DNA of 64,000 nucleotides, from assembly GCA_001600875.1 (NCBI GenBank), contig BCLD01000024.1, positions 1 through 64,000 of the forward strand. Reading direction: 5' to 3'. Shown piece after piece: positions 10,509 to 21,557 of this stretch. Position 1 is the first letter of the stretch; each line of letters begins with the position of its first letter. The position numbers and the translations under genes were made by a program. The notes under the pieces were generated by a model that was given only the letters and a program-made list of their open reading frames with translations, did no database searches and had not been told where the DNA came from. The DNA comes from Solicoccozyma terricola (Eukaryota; Basidiomycota; Tremellomycetes; Filobasidiales; Piskurozymaceae).

Positions 10509-11351
10509 ATGAAATCTACTCACATTACTCGACTCTGCTTCGCAATCAGCCTGATCATCTGCGGGGCCATCGTCCTCGGCATTTCCGCCGACGTCGAATC
10601 CATTGTGAGTAGCACTACCCGATCCCTCGTAGACCGTTCGCTTCCTCTCGCTCGGGTAAAACAGCTGCGCAAGCATGGAATCTCCACCTCCACGTTCCCG
10701 TATGCCGCCTGGCTTGGTGGCTTCACCATCCTGGTCGAGTTGATCTTCATTCTTGTCCGCTTCTGGGATGAAGACTCTTTCTTATCCATCGTCGCAGTGG
10801 ACGCGGTTTGGTCGTTCATAATGTTCATCTTGTGGCTCAGTGAGTGGATGCGCGGAAGCCCTTTATCGGAGATCGTGAGGCTGATGGATATGTGCATACT
10901 GCGATTGTCCATGCAGGCTGCGCCTCACTAGCCACCCAAAGGACCAGATTATGCAACTTCTCAGTCCAGTCGTCGTGCAAGTCCTGCCCAGGCCTTTCCA
11001 TTCGGAGTTCCAAGCGCTAAACTTTCTGACAAACACAGCCTCCCTTTGCTCTAAGGTCGATGCCATCACAGCGTTTTTGTGGCTTGGCTGGGCAGTCTGG
11101 CTGTTCGTCCTTTTTACCTTGGTCTACATAATTGGGTCCTCTCAAGGGAACAAGGCAGTGAGTCTTTTTGCCCCAAGCGACATGAGTGGATACTCACAAG
11201 GTCCATCCCTCGGGCGTAGGTCTTGCGACAGCCCATAACTACGTACGAGCCGAAGGTGTCGAACACCAGCTACCGAGCGACCTCAGGCTCCCCCCTTACC
11301 GGCCCCGCGTATCCAGCTGCTGATCAGGCTCCAGCGTCGACTACGGTCTGA
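10509..11351 (+). CDS. MARVEL-like four-helix membrane protein
   Basis: Starts MKSTHITRLCFAISLIICG. Four hydrophobic segments are visible: residues about 8-28, WLGGFTILVELIFILVRF, FLSIVAVDAVWSFIMFILWL, and the last helix FLWLGWAVWLFVLFTLVYII. This spacing and the charged loop between helices are typical of fungal MARVEL-domain proteins, which sit in plasma-membrane or vesicle membranes. Probable GT-AG introns begin at about 10605 (GTGAGTAGC), 10841 (GTGAGTGGATG) and 11161 (GTGAGTC). The final exon gives a Ser/Thr/Pro-rich tail ending in ADQAPASTTV and TGA at 11349-11351. The exon between helices 3 and 4 does not read cleanly, so one intron border or a frameshift is unresolved. The start was chosen at the first ATG before helix 1. 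Confidence 0.65.
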
Positions 11352-12556
11352 CCGGATCGTGCGTGGAACCTTACCGGCCGGGAGCTGGGTCTCAGATATT
11401 GTTGCGTACCGTCAGTCAGTTCAGAAGTCTTAGATCCGTTTGTAAAGCTCTTTAATTTGTCCTTGCTTGGAGGTAGTCAGCGTGTGAATGATGCGTCTGG
11501 CTTTATAACGAAGATGTGTAGTTTGAATTGCATGGGAGTTCCATGAGGACGTGCAGCAACCATTTGTCGGACATGGTTGCTTTAGCCGCATCCTTCCAGT
11601 CTGGGAGCCTGTTGGCTACCTCCTGGAAGGATCGGTAGTACTCGCGAGCAGTCAGCATCCACATATGCATGATTCAGGTCGCTGGCATTCTCCAATCAAG
11701 CCACTGGCGGAACCAGCATACTTGCGTAAAGGCTGACACCATCCAACAGGGCATCCATCCTACGTTCCACAACCCAATCATGGCGAATCCAGTATCCTTT
11801 ATTTAAGCAAGAGAGCTTGGAAGCGGACGTCAAGGTCGTGTCTTCCTTCTAAACAGCCCGTTGGTCGGGGTGAGTCAGCTTGATTGTCTGCTCTCGATGT
11901 CACTGGTGGCTAACTAGCTTCGCAGAGTTTTGCTCTCAAGACGCCGAAACGTCAAGGCCGTGAACCATCACGAATGCTAAATCATACACGAAGCCAGTAT
12001 CTTATCGTCGCTAACGCATTCGAACATCGTTGCTTACAGGGGATTCATCAACCAACCATTTGGTCTTTTACAAGAAGCTTGTCCTCGAGGCACCTTCGGT
12101 CCATGTTGCAGTGGTTTCGTTCACAGCAGTAAGCCGGCAGCCTTGGGATGGATGTTTTGTTTACGGACATACCTGACGGTTCATACCTGACATCTCTGCC
12201 CTTGCACATTCCTCTACTCTGAATCACCGCAGGAAATTTAGCAGTAAAATCACCCCTAGAGACGACATCGTCATTCGTGTAGGTCTTCCAGTTGACGCTA
12301 CGAACCCACTGTGGATCAAATATATTGTGCTAATCATGTCCCTTGACCAACGCTTCAGCGCGAGCATCTTCCATTGGTGGATTATAAAAACCGGTGCATC
12401 AATACAGATTGTACCAGTCGAGTTTGAATTGCAGACTTATCTGTAAAGTTTCCACTTAAGAAGCTTGTCGTTGGACGCGCAAGTACACTTGAATTGTCTG
12501 CTTGACGATCGCCCCCCCTTGAGCAACACCCGTCATGGTCTTGCCGATAGGATGTT
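11352..12556. other. no gene recognised
   Basis: About 1.2 kb without a readable frame over 65 codons or a family motif on either strand. It may hold decayed upstream parts of the galactose-oxidase remnant that follows, but no kelch motif can be pointed to. Confidence 0.4.
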
Positions 12557-12850
12557 ATGTGTGGCTGGCAATGGATCTTTCGCGCTAGTCAGAGTGAGGA
12601 TCCAATCAATCAGAGTGGACTAATGCCGCGTAAACAGACGGTGGTTTCTCCTGGAATGCATAAGGTAGTCAACCCAAACTCTACACCTCGTGTCTATCAC
12701 AGCTGGGCATTGTTGTTGCAGGATGCCACGGTGTTGTCTGGCGGAGGGGGTCTCTGCTCCACCTGCTCCACCAACCATCTCGACGCTCAGATATTCACGC
12801 CACCGTACCTGCTGAATGCCGACAACACGCCGGCGACTCGTTCTGCGTAG
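12557..12850 (+). pseudogene. galactose oxidase / copper radical oxidase fragment
   Basis: The frame contains NPNSTPRVYHSWALLLQDA, VLSGGGGLC, CSTNHLDAQIFTPPYLLN and TPATR. This is the signature near the active-site His-containing YHS and the DAQIFTP(N/P)YL block of galactose oxidases (extracellular enzymes oxidising primary alcohols to aldehydes). Only about 60 residues are conserved. The frame opens with unrelated sequence and stops right after TPATR, where the C-terminal immunoglobulin-like domain should follow. It is a relic of a gene of about 650 codons. Confidence 0.85.
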
Positions 12851-13109
12851 GATAACGGCGTGAAGACGCCAGGAGAAGTAGGCATCTCAGATGTTCAGGT
12901 GGAGCACACACGACCACTGTGCCCGAATCCCCATCATTTTGAACCAGTCAAAGCACCTTTGAATGATCCTTTCGCTGATGCGTCATAGCGCGGACATAAT
13001 TACTGCATGGAAAGATGGCGACGGAGGTTGTCGTTGACCTTGACGTGATAAATGTCGACTCGACGTAAGCCAAAAGCGTCGCTTGAGTGGGATCTCGAAT
13101 TGACATTTC

Positions 13110-13945
13110 TCAGAGACACCGACACATGTCGCCTCCTCCAATAATGCCCCAGGTGTCAGATGGCATAAGGCTGCACTCGTATTTGACATTGTCAACGATC
13201 TCGGCGAGCTCGACCTCCATATAGTTTGAATCCGCAGGCTGTCCACGAAGGCGGACGAGCACAGCGCGAGCCTTGTCGAGCTTTCCCTTCTTGACGTAGT
13301 ATCGAGGCGAGTCCGGGAGGAAGAAGAGACCGAAGGCAAGGACTGAACCCCAAATGAACTCAATACCGATGGGGATACGCCAAGAACTGTTGTCGGGGCG
13401 GTTCTCGGTGAAGTTGACGATGATTGAGGCCAACATGATACCGATGGTGATACAGAATTGGTATCCGGAGACGAGGGTTCCACGCACTTTGCGTGGGCAG
13501 ATCTCGGACATGTAGAGGATGATGATGGCCGGGACGAATCCTACTCCGACACCGGCAACGATTCGACGATTACGGCGAGACCAGAGGAGGCGGACATTTG
13601 AATGACGACACCAGCAAGGTAAATGGCGCAGCCGGTGATGATGGTGAGACGACGACCGAACATGTCGGCGCAGTCACCGGCGATGAGAGCACCGAAGGAA
13701 GTACCCGCAGAGAGGATGGAGACAAATAAGCGAAGTGTGCGAGGACGAGATTGCTTTTCGGCCCGGCGCGATAGCTTGGATGAATACGGGAGAAGCCAAG
13801 ACACCGTTGATGTATCCAGAATCGTAACCGAAGAATATACCACCAAAGGAGGCAAGGCGCACATGAGGTAAGCCTTGAAAGTGATCGGCGCCTCGACGTA
13901 GTTGGCGGCGGGGAAGTTTCCGCTGAGAATTACTCCTCCCGCCAT
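13110..13945 (-). pseudogene. MFS hexose transporter, N-terminal half with frameshifts
   Basis: The minus strand from ATG 13945 reads YVEAPITFKAYLMCA, then (shifted frame) LASFGGIFFGYDSGYINGVL. Next come RLFVSILSAGTSFGALIAG, DMFGRRLTIITG, IVAGVGVGFVPAIIILYMSE, VRGTLVSGYQFCITIGI and LFFLPDSPRYYVKKGKLDKA. These are sugar-transporter hallmarks, including the PDSPR motif after helix 6. Frame changes occur near 13863 (one base missing), near 13735 (one base extra) and near 13565. Sequence after about 13110 is no longer transporter-like, so helices 7-12 are absent. Single-base indels could partly be sequencing errors, but the missing half is not. Confidence 0.85.
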
Positions 13946-14167
13946 GGTGGGAAGGTGAGCGAAAGGCTAGTAGACGAGGGTGTTGGGGGAGGGGGTGCTT
14001 GACAGCAGAGACCTGATCGGAGGCGGAACGAAGATTGGAGGAATGGATGGAGAGGCAGCATATTATGAACGCTCACGATAGTTGTAAGGTCTTCGAGAAA
14101 AGGAAGACCTGGTGTTGAAGGGTTGTGGAGCTGTTGATTTGTTTGCGAGAACGAGATGTCCACCTGA

Positions 14168-14350
14168 TCAAACTCGTGCCTCGGAAGGTTTATATTGCTG
14201 TTTTCCCGTAATGACGTACTCAAAAACTACGTCCTCGGCCAGCAGGTCGAAGAAGTGCTCACCGTCCGCCAGACCAGCCAGGCCTTCTTCGATGATCGGA
14301 AAGAACGGGTCTAGGGCTTGGAAGTCGGCGAATTTTCCAACCGCCGTCAT
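14168..14350 (-). pseudogene. SnoaL/NTF2-like fold fragment
   Basis: The minus-strand frame of 60 residues begins MTAVGKFADFQ and contains FFDLLAEDVVFEYVIT, the typical first helix-strand of SnoaL-like small proteins. After VIT the frame runs into sequence without similarity and stops. Either a second exon is lost or an intron starts here. The rest of 13946-14860 shows no other gene. Confidence 0.45.
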
Positions 14351-14867
14351 TGGATTGGTCCGAGTGTGTGGGATGGAGCGAGTGTCGATGAATGTCGATA
14401 ACGGGGTTGATGATGGACGACTTTGAGAGTTTTTAAGTAGTTGCGGTTACGCGCGTCGAGAGTGCGGTTTCAGTTGCGATTTCAATAGCCATCGTTTGCC
14501 TATTTACTTCCGCTGCTTCTCAATCTATCCCAAAACTGAGTTGAATAGCTTGGTGGTTCCTTCGGATGAAGTCAAGGGCACAATACCTACGCGGGAGCAG
14601 CGACCAAGGCACTGACTGGTAAATGTAAGCACGGATGCAAACTCGGAAGGATATCTCCAGGCCCCCCTCGTCGGATACAACGAGGTTATGGCGCCTTCAT
14701 CGACGTCTCTGTCCCTTCAACACCGCCGAGCGTCAATCCCTCTAATCATCTACGACTCAACAGTGCTGACAACATCCCATCCATGACTGGGCTTCCATCA
14801 ATATCATACATAGCGGCACACCGTTGGTGATGCCTCGAGATCGTTCGACAGACTCTCGCTCGTCCAC

Positions 14868-15752
14868 ATGTCCACAGGTGGCTCCAACGTGCCGCCGGCC
14901 GAAAGCCCAAAGGAGAGCAGGTCAGCGTCACCAGTACCAAGAATCTCCGCCGCACTTGACGAAGGAAAACAGATTGCAGAGACACGTTGGCAGAAGCGAG
15001 ATGCGATTGAGGGCGAGGGGACGGTCGTGGGACGATCTTCGATGACAGAGAGACATTCGCGGGACCCGCAACACGCTCAAGGACCGGTGGCTTTACCTCC
15101 GCCGTCGCAAATAATCCCAATGCAACCCACCGACCGTCGTATATCCCAGACTACGGATCCGCGAAGCTCGGGAGCACAACATCCCATGCGTCACTCTGAA
15201 CCATGGCAGGAAGGACTTGCAACGAGACGAGCGAGTCCTGTGATCTTGCCCTTCACTTTCTCAAGTCATCTCAGTATACTACAGGGACCACCACACACCA
15301 ACCCACCAACGTATCCATCCTCTCTATCCCTCCCACACCCACCACGACCACCTCTCGGCGAACCTTCTCGAACACTACGACGAGAACAGGGTGGCGCTCT
15401 ATCTTTGCAATATGAAAGCAACGGCCGCTCCCGGAACTGCATCGGCTCCCTCATCTCACCTTCAACCTCTCATCTCTCCCCTCATATCACCGCTACCTCC
15501 ACGGCTACCTCCACATGCGCCAATAAAGACCTACAACTGGTGGCTTCATTATCAAGAATGCGGGTAGACCAGTGGCGGTATATGTTGGTCTCGGCTGGGT
15601 ACTCTCTTGACGAACGGCGGCGTAGGGGACAGGGTGATTTTGACAATTCAGGTACGGCGTCCGACTTCCTGATGCAAACAAGAAGGTCCCGTTCTCCTTT
15701 TCAGGTGGATCTCACCAACAGACCGCAGGATGTACACTCCCCGCTCCTCTAA
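14868..15752 (+). CDS. Pro/Ser-rich hypothetical protein, N-terminal part of a paralogue pair
   Basis: One open frame of 294 residues starting MSTGGSNVPPAES. It is clearly paralogous to the minus-strand gene at 30846-32521: shared SQTTDPRSSGAQH, GTLRREQGG-type segment, DNSGTASNFL/DFL, TRRSRS and FQVDLTN blocks in the same order. This copy stops at DVHSPLL just after FQVDLTN and lacks the approximately 230-residue C-terminal half. Its N-terminus corresponds to an internal Met of the longer paralogue (MSTGGPN). The protein is low-complexity (Pro, Ser, Thr, Arg) with no domain recognised. It is probably a truncated duplicate. Confidence 0.55.
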   Translation: MSTGGSNVPPAESPKESRSASPVPRISAALDEGKQIAETRWQKRDAIEGEGTVVGRSSMTERHSRDPQHAQGPVALPPPSQIIPMQPTDRRISQTTDPRSSGAQHPMRHSEPWQEGLATRRASPVILPFTFSSHLSILQGPPHTNPPTYPSSLSLPHPPRPPLGEPSRTLRREQGGALSLQYESNGRSRNCIGSLISPSTSHLSPHITATSTATSTCANKDLQLVASLSRMRVDQWRYMLVSAGYSLDERRRRGQGDFDNSGTASDFLMQTRRSRSPFQVDLTNRPQDVHSPLL

Positions 15753-15905
15753 CTAAGCGATCGTCTCGCTTCCGACGGCGAATGCCCCATCAGATATCGG
15801 CTTTGCTGGCAATTCTCCCAGCCCCGGACAGGCGGCCATCTACACCGAGCACATCTACGTCGGCTACCGGAATTTTGACCGCACGGGCTACAAACCCTTG
15901 TTCCC

Positions 15906-16539
15906 CTATGCCCATGGATTGTCCACACCTCGTTCAAATACTCGGATCTGGAGGTCTCGTCTGTGTCGTCCGAGGGCGAGTTTGACGTCAGCTTTGTGAT
16001 CACCAACATTGGGAAAGTGTACGGAGGCCGACATGTAGTTGAACGACCTCTCGAATTGAAGGGCGTTCAAATCATTTTTCATGATCGGCTTGACGTCACA
16101 GTATTTCTTCCACGCCGTGACGGGATCCTTCATGAGGAGATCGGCGCCACGCTTGACGGCCTTCATGAAGGAAGCCGTCTCCTTGGGATGAGCCGAATCC
16201 AGTCTGTAAGGATTAACACGTGAGCACCAGAAGCACTCTTAGCTCATCTCCAGTGGTGGACAAACCTTCGTTACCGCTAAAAGAAAATGGAGAAAGAAAA
16301 GAGGCGCAACCTGCTGTTAGATATGGTCACGACATGGACGGGATCCCAACACTGCATGTAAAGGATTGAGCAGAAGCAGCCTGTCTCAATGCTCTTAGCC
16401 TTGGCAAGTGTAAATCACGCACGGCACACTCACAGCATCCCAATTCGGCCAGTTGGTCGATGCGGAGCATCTTGACGTTGGTGGTTGGCCCTTTCGTTGG
16501 CTTTGCGTCAGTTCTCAGGTTTACCGCTACATGCAGCAA
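15906..16539 (-). pseudogene. THI5/NMT1-like pyrimidine precursor synthase fragment
   Basis: THI5/NMT1 proteins make the HMP-phosphate moiety of thiamine. Minus-strand pieces: VKMLRIDQLAELGC (about 16430-16475), an intron starting GTGAGTGTGCCG, then CFCSILYM. After a gap come AHPKETASFMKAVKRGADLL, DPVTAWKKYCDVKPIM and FERSFNYMSA (about 16010-16190), in the order found in the C-terminal two-thirds of fungal THI5. The N-terminal part with the pyridoxal-phosphate-contacting residues is not found upstream. Between the pieces (16230-16330) the frame is lost. A decayed copy. Confidence 0.8.
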
Positions 16540-16689
16540 GCTTCTACCGGACCATGCAGCGAACCTGAAGAAGACAACGACAACATACGCGATGGAGTGA
16601 TTCCTGTCTTCCTACTGCCCTTCTTACCCGCTTCTCTGGTACTTCACTGCAACGATGTGGAGACTTAGTTAATTACCGGAAGTGCACAG

Positions 16690-17215
16690 CCACGACTCCT
16701 GTTTGTAGGTTTGGCTGGCACTCCTGGAATGGTTTGCCTGGCGTGGCAGAGGAAATGCACGCTGTCCAGACGGCTGTCCACGGACGGCTAACCGCAAGGA
16801 TGAGCGGGAACTGCAGAAAGCACCAGGCGCTCCAGCTGCTGCAAGATTGTGATGTCTTCCACTTCTCCGGGCGCGGCGACTTCAAATCGAACCCGACCAG
16901 GTCAAAGCTCCTGCTCGATGATTGGCCGGAGGATCCTCTAACCGTTGAGTCGTTGGCGACGAGTACGAGCCTTGCCCGCAAACCGCCTCAGTGGGCTGTC
17001 CTTCAAGCCTGCCATACCGCAGGAGGATGGAGGCACGCTCTTGTAGACGGAGCAATGCATCCACTGGAGCCCTTTTGATTGCTGGTTTCTCCACCTCGAT
17101 CGGCTCTTCTTGGAAACTCCCCGACCAGATAGGGCCAGTCATCAGCCCACGATTTTATGAGCTAATCCTGGACAAGGGCATGGATTCAGTGGAACCGTTC
17201 CATGAAGCTGTGTAG
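16690..17215 (+). pseudogene. CHAT-domain (caspase-like) fragment
   Basis: The plus strand reads LPGVAEEMHAVQ, CDVFHFSGRGDFKSNP, SKLLLDDWPEDPLTVESLA, WAVLQACHTAGG. After a one-base frame change near 17060 it continues STGALLIAGFSTSIGSSWKL and SPRFYELIL. This is the C-terminal CHAT peptidase-like domain found at the end of fungal TPR proteins. The Cys motif ACHTA is present, but the usual HF-x-x-HG has become HFSGRG, so the catalytic His position is Arg. No TPR region is visible upstream. A relic of a much longer gene. Confidence 0.82.
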
Positions 17216-17315
17216 GAGTTGCATCACAACCCGCTGATATGGGCAGGCGTCATGCATATAGGGATAGCAAGCCAGTGGTTTGGCCTTGTCGGTCAACAAT
17301 TGTCGCACGAAGACC

Positions 17316-17609
17316 TTATATTACTCTTCTACCTGAATATTCTTCTACCTTCGAAAGCTTATTTCCAGGTCTTGCAAGATGTATGCATCTTATGTCAATA
17401 GAGTGAGGGAGAGAGACCATCCAATTTAAGTTTGAAGCATGAACAGTGGAGCATAGTGATCCTGAAGCTTTGATTACCTGGAAATGCTGGGAGAACGATA
17501 ACTGATTTATCCCTTTTGCCGTTACAGCTTGGTTAGAGACCAATGTTATGGCATCGCTTTCACAATGTACCCCAATGGAGATCACATATCGGCAGCCACC
17601 CCGCTTCAA
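17316..17609 (-). other. unrecognised frame with similarity to the 33.4 kb region
   Basis: The minus-strand frame contains CESDAITLVSNQAVTAKGIN. A similar run, FESDAKILFPNEAVTTSRTI, occurs on the minus strand at about 33390-33470. The two DNA segments also match imperfectly, so these are diverged copies of one sequence. Function unknown. Confidence 0.4.
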
Positions 17610-17729
17610 GTTTAGAAAGCCATGAATCGAAGGAACGATTATGTGTTATTGGCAATGCAACACTTAACCTGTAGTCTTCGGTGACAAAACCTACAGAGCT
17701 ACCTCACTCACCTCACTCACGACTGTAGA

Positions 17730-18260
17730 TCACATCAATTCATGCGGAGTTGGGGCGAGGTTGGATGTCGCACGGAAGGACGTCGATGACATGATTCCAT
17801 GCAGCCAATTTTTTAGAGGATCTTTCGCTAAATGACTGCATAATAGTTGTACGGTGAGGTAGATTACAATAAACATGACGGCAATACCGGCTGTGATCAG
17901 CCTGTGTGAAGCTTTGGTGCCGAATACGTTTTCTAAAAGTCTTTTGAGACCAATTATGTCATCATAGGCGTGAAATGTTGAATAGAGACGCATCCGGTCA
18001 TAGAACAATAAGCAACAGGACTCAAGATGGAAAGAAGGTTGGAAGCACGAATGTCTCAAGGGACTAGTGTGAGACATAAGGAAGTGAGACAGGGAAACAA
18101 CGGATCTAAGTGCATTCCATTGTTATAGGTCAACAACACTATTGTTCACTTAGGCAGAAGGGTAACCGATTTCTCTATTGTTCTAAAGCCGCTCCTGCAT
18201 CTATATAGTCAGGGTAAGCGAGCTAGAGATTGTCGTTGTATTGAAGAAGCACCCATATCC
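17730..18260 (-). repeat. dispersed repeat R1, membrane-segment ORF plus 5' region
   Basis: A 115-residue minus-strand frame (18077 to 17730) contains KASHRLITAGIAVMFIVIYL, a single strong hydrophobic segment, and DPLKNWLHGIM. Upstream DNA (18080-18260) with a CTATATAG box matches 48560-48780 in inverted orientation. The hydrophobic-segment DNA recurs at 25425-25545 and 62870-63135. It is therefore a multicopy sequence that includes its promoter. The product is not recognised. Confidence 0.65.
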
Positions 18261-18319
18261 AATACTTTCACCTGCCTACAACCTCTGTCGAACAACATGT
18301 CTGGGCTGTCTAGAAATAA

Positions 18320-18560
18320 CATAATTCAATTCAGCTGAGTGGATATGCAGGCGATGTTGCTCAGCACTGAACGATAAATTTCCTTCGTCACTGCGCATCT
18401 GGGTCGATGCAAATGAATCGTTTTGCTTTGCACAACGCAAGGTAGTTGGCGTTACCGGAAGTAACACAGTGCAGATAAATCGTGTAGATAAATTGCGCAG
18501 ACAAATCAAATCGTGCAAACAGATCGCGCATATAAATCATGCAGATAAATTGGGCAGATT
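18320..18560 (+). repeat. left arm of inverted repeat with 13-bp iteron-like array
   Basis: The arm carries ATATGCAGGCGATGTTGCTCA near its outer end, an imperfect hairpin TTGCTTTGCACAACGCAA at 18423-18440, then TTACCGGAAGTAACACAG. From about 18468 it carries 13-bp units such as CGTGTAGATAAAT, TGCGCAGACAAAT, CGCGCATATAAAT and CATGCAGATAAAT, up to TTGGGCAGATT. The same order of elements is found inverted at 21558-21795. Confidence 0.8.
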
Positions 18561-20080
18561 TAGCTGATTTCCAACACCAAGATTTGGAACTTTTGCCACG
18601 AATAAGCAATTGGCTTATCATGTTGGAGGATTTGGCCCTTTGCAATATCCAGGAAACGTGCTCCCGCTGCCGTTATAAACCCCGCCAGACCCCATCTATT
18701 CAAGAAACATCTATTCAACAAATGGCAGAGCCAAACTATTTTGTTTGATGTTAGCTGGGACAAACGGAGACTTGTTCGTTTTGCGAAGTAGTAGTGTTGT
18801 GCTCTTTGGAAGAGTGGAAGTTGCATTGGCAGGTTACGATGATTCTTCCGTTCCATCAGAACCTGCATTCTTTCGGTTAAAGATCTCAGTGGTAATGTCT
18901 TGAGGGCTGAAGTATAGACCACCGGGGAAGGGAACATGAGCAGAGATCATAATACCTACTTCGTCGATTGTCTTACGGCTCACCCAATCCCTCTCTCTCA
19001 GTCCCTAAGCAGTTGGCCAATTGCCGCATCAAACTTAGCATCATAAGCTACAGACATTTTGCCGCGTGGAAAAGAGGTTTTCGAAGGTAGAAGAGTACTC
19101 AGTATTTTAATGTGGGAGCAGGGAAAGTCATCCATCCAATGCGGACCATCAGTCGAAGTGGAGAAGGATTCAACGGGTAAGAGGGCTCAAGAAATAATAC
19201 GGAGGATGTGTAGGACTGGGCGAGCAGTAAGAAGAAACGACGAGTGCAGGTATTATGGTCCCCGTCCCAGGTGGTGTACACCCAGCCCTCAAGGTCAACA
19301 TCAACACTGAGACCTTTAACCGAGGAATGAAGTTCTCCTGGGACGGAAGAATCATCACCATCTGCCTATGCAACATCTACTGTTCGAACGAGCACAACGC
19401 TACCACTTCGCAAGCCAAATAAGTTTCCGTTTTTCCCAGTTAGCCGCAACAAAAATCGTTTAGCTCTGCGATTTCTTGAGTAGATGGGGGCCGGCAGCGC
19501 TTGTAATAAGCAGCTGGGGGAGGTTGCTGGATGGTAAAAGGAGCCATAAGTTCCCAATCGTGGTGTTGGCGGAGGTCGTAGTGGGGTTAATGGAACCACC
19601 AATAATTTCTCCCAGTTGACTCCAATTTCCACGATCGTCATCTCCGGCAACATTTCCATTGGTATTAGATGGAGTTGTCATATTGACGACGTAGGGAATC
19701 TCGAATTGCATCTATTAGAGTTGGCGGTTGAGTTGGTTGTTCTGACATTAACCAGCTGGAAGGAGGTTCCTCAAGTGTTCCGAATTCCGGTCTCCAATGT
19801 CGGATGTTCAGTATGGTGGTTCAATTCCAAGATCCGTTGAATACCTTGTAAATCAGTAAGTGGTTAGGTTTGTAAAAGTATCCAACGGTGTTCGATCTTT
19901 CACGCGATCGCCTGCGCGGGTGTCCTCTCCTTGAACGGTATGGTACGGCGCGTAGAAGTATGGTGTGAATCGGATTATAGAATGACAAGTAAACAAGAGA
20001 CGCGTCAGCCATCGCGCTGTTTCTTGGGTGCAGACAAGCCACCGGGCTGCATCGGGGGTCAGTCTCCGCATAGACGGCGG
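18561..20080. other. interior of the inverted-repeat pair, left part: unrecognised
   Basis: Short minus-strand frames exist at 18560-18937 and 19460-19711 (Thr/Asn-rich, starting MQFEIPYVVNMTTPS), but none has a recognisable family. No transposase motif was found here. Confidence 0.35.
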
Positions 20081-20714
20081 CTGGGGCGGCTCACCATATA
20101 GTTTGCGAAGTAAAATGCACACCACCATCGCAAAAGGCACACCGCTAACCTTGACATGCTTCGCTATAGCGTCCTTGGTGTCGAAGAACGGAACTGGGTA
20201 TTTTATTTGCCATTCGTAGCATCGCTGAGCGACTCGAGGGTGGACCAGACAAGAAGTTTCACGCCAACTGCTTTGGCCTCGTCAACAACTGCAGGGAAGT
20301 CGTGGTCAGCAACTCTCTGCGGCGAAAGGGACCAATGGACTCACCCAGCTTGCCTTCCGCAATCTCACGTTCTTTATCAAAGTGTGCCCAGAAGTCTGTT
20401 GTCGACTGCAGAACAAAAGGATAAGCAGACTGGGAAACTCGCCGAACTCGATGAAGACTCACAAAGACGATGTCGGCGCCTGTGAATGCTGCTGGAAGTT
20501 TGTCCTCGTTGCCCACCGCAATCGTGACTTCCTTCATTTCGATGCCTTTTCTCTCCCATTCCTTCGACGCCGGTTTGGTGACGCTCCGTGTGAGACCAAC
20601 AAGCCGGTATGGCTTGGAGGAAGCAAGGAGAGCATTGGCAACACTGCCGCCTTGTTTGCCGGTTATGCCAATGATGGCAACGCGAGGAGCGGTGGAATCG
20701 TTTGAAGCTACCAT
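20080..20714 (-). pseudogene. NmrA-like NAD(P)-binding protein, decayed
   Basis: Starts MVASNDSTAPRVAIIG with the dinucleotide-binding GITGKQGGSVANALL. It continues LVGLTRSVTKP, GADIVF, then after an intron (GTGAGTCTTC to CTGCAG) TDFWAHFDKEREIAEGK. After a second intron come VDEAKAVGVKLLVWSTLESL and YPVPFFDTKDAIAKHVKVSG. These are NmrA-family signatures (atypical short-chain dehydrogenases; redox-sensing regulators or oxidoreductases). Near 20200 two extra bases create TAA and a frameshift, and a further one-base shift occurs before FYFANYM. No C-terminal third can be read. It lies inside the inverted-repeat pair. Confidence 0.82.
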
Positions 20715-21035
20715 AGCTGGATGATGAAGAATTCAGAGGTAGAGAGGGTGGAGAGATGGAGGGATATGAGGTCGAGACACGGATTTTGAGCTTGGGGCTT
20801 TTGTAATGAGGCGAACGCCTGTTTGTGCGTTCGGATAAACGAGAAAGAAAACAGCTGATCAATCGGCGCCGAAATCTGTACGCCTCTTTCCGCTCTGTTG
20901 GCTGCTGTGTACAAAGCCTATAGGACGAGGTGCAGGAGGAACAAAACTCACCAACCGGAAAAACGTCAGTCGGTAGGCCTGACGAGACTACCTCATGTCG
21001 TGCTCGAGTGGGGCGCATGTTACTGCCATTCGAGC

Positions 21036-21557
21036 TCACCTATTCGCAAAAACCCTGCCAGAAGGACTTGCCAACATCAAACTCTTGCCTTTCCTTACCG
21101 TATGGGCCATAACACACTCGGCATCTGACGATGTCCCTTCGGTGTGATTGGAGGAGTTCTCCCAGAAGGTGAAATCACGATGTCCGGTCGAGGACCTGGA
21201 CCACCATTGAGGATTGACCGCCATCTCTATGCAATGCAAGGAAAAGCGTAGGTTAGCATTAATGACGAAGACGGAACAAGGGGAGAGAGAGGTCGAGAGG
21301 CGAGTAATACCCACCTGAGATACAGAATTATTACTCTTCTGATTACTATCATCAACAGTCAACTCGCTCCCGAATTCAAAGGCGACATAATTGACATATG
21401 AGGTGAACCCGGGGGTGCAGGAGCTAGAACTAATGGTCTCCAAGCTGATGACGCCGCTGTTGGAAAGGTGTCCCCATTGGTGGTTGATTTGGTGGTGGTG
21501 GTAGCGTTGTAAGCGTTGGTATTGGCGGTACGGAGGGAGGTGTTGGACATCAATTTT
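21036..21557 (-). other. unrecognised candidate exons upstream of the NmrA-like gene
   Basis: The minus strand has Thr/Asn-rich MSNTSLRTANTNAYN followed by VNYVAFEFGSELTVDD. A possible intron then starts GTGGGTATTACTCG, and MAVNPQWWSRSSTGHRDFTF follows. Codon usage looks coding, but I recognise no family and no complete gene can be built. Confidence 0.35.

Noticed and set aside
20377..21039. 220-residue minus-strand ORF over the NmrA start
   Set aside because: It is out of frame with the clear GITGKQGG dinucleotide-binding protein and is compositionally biased (Ser/Arg).
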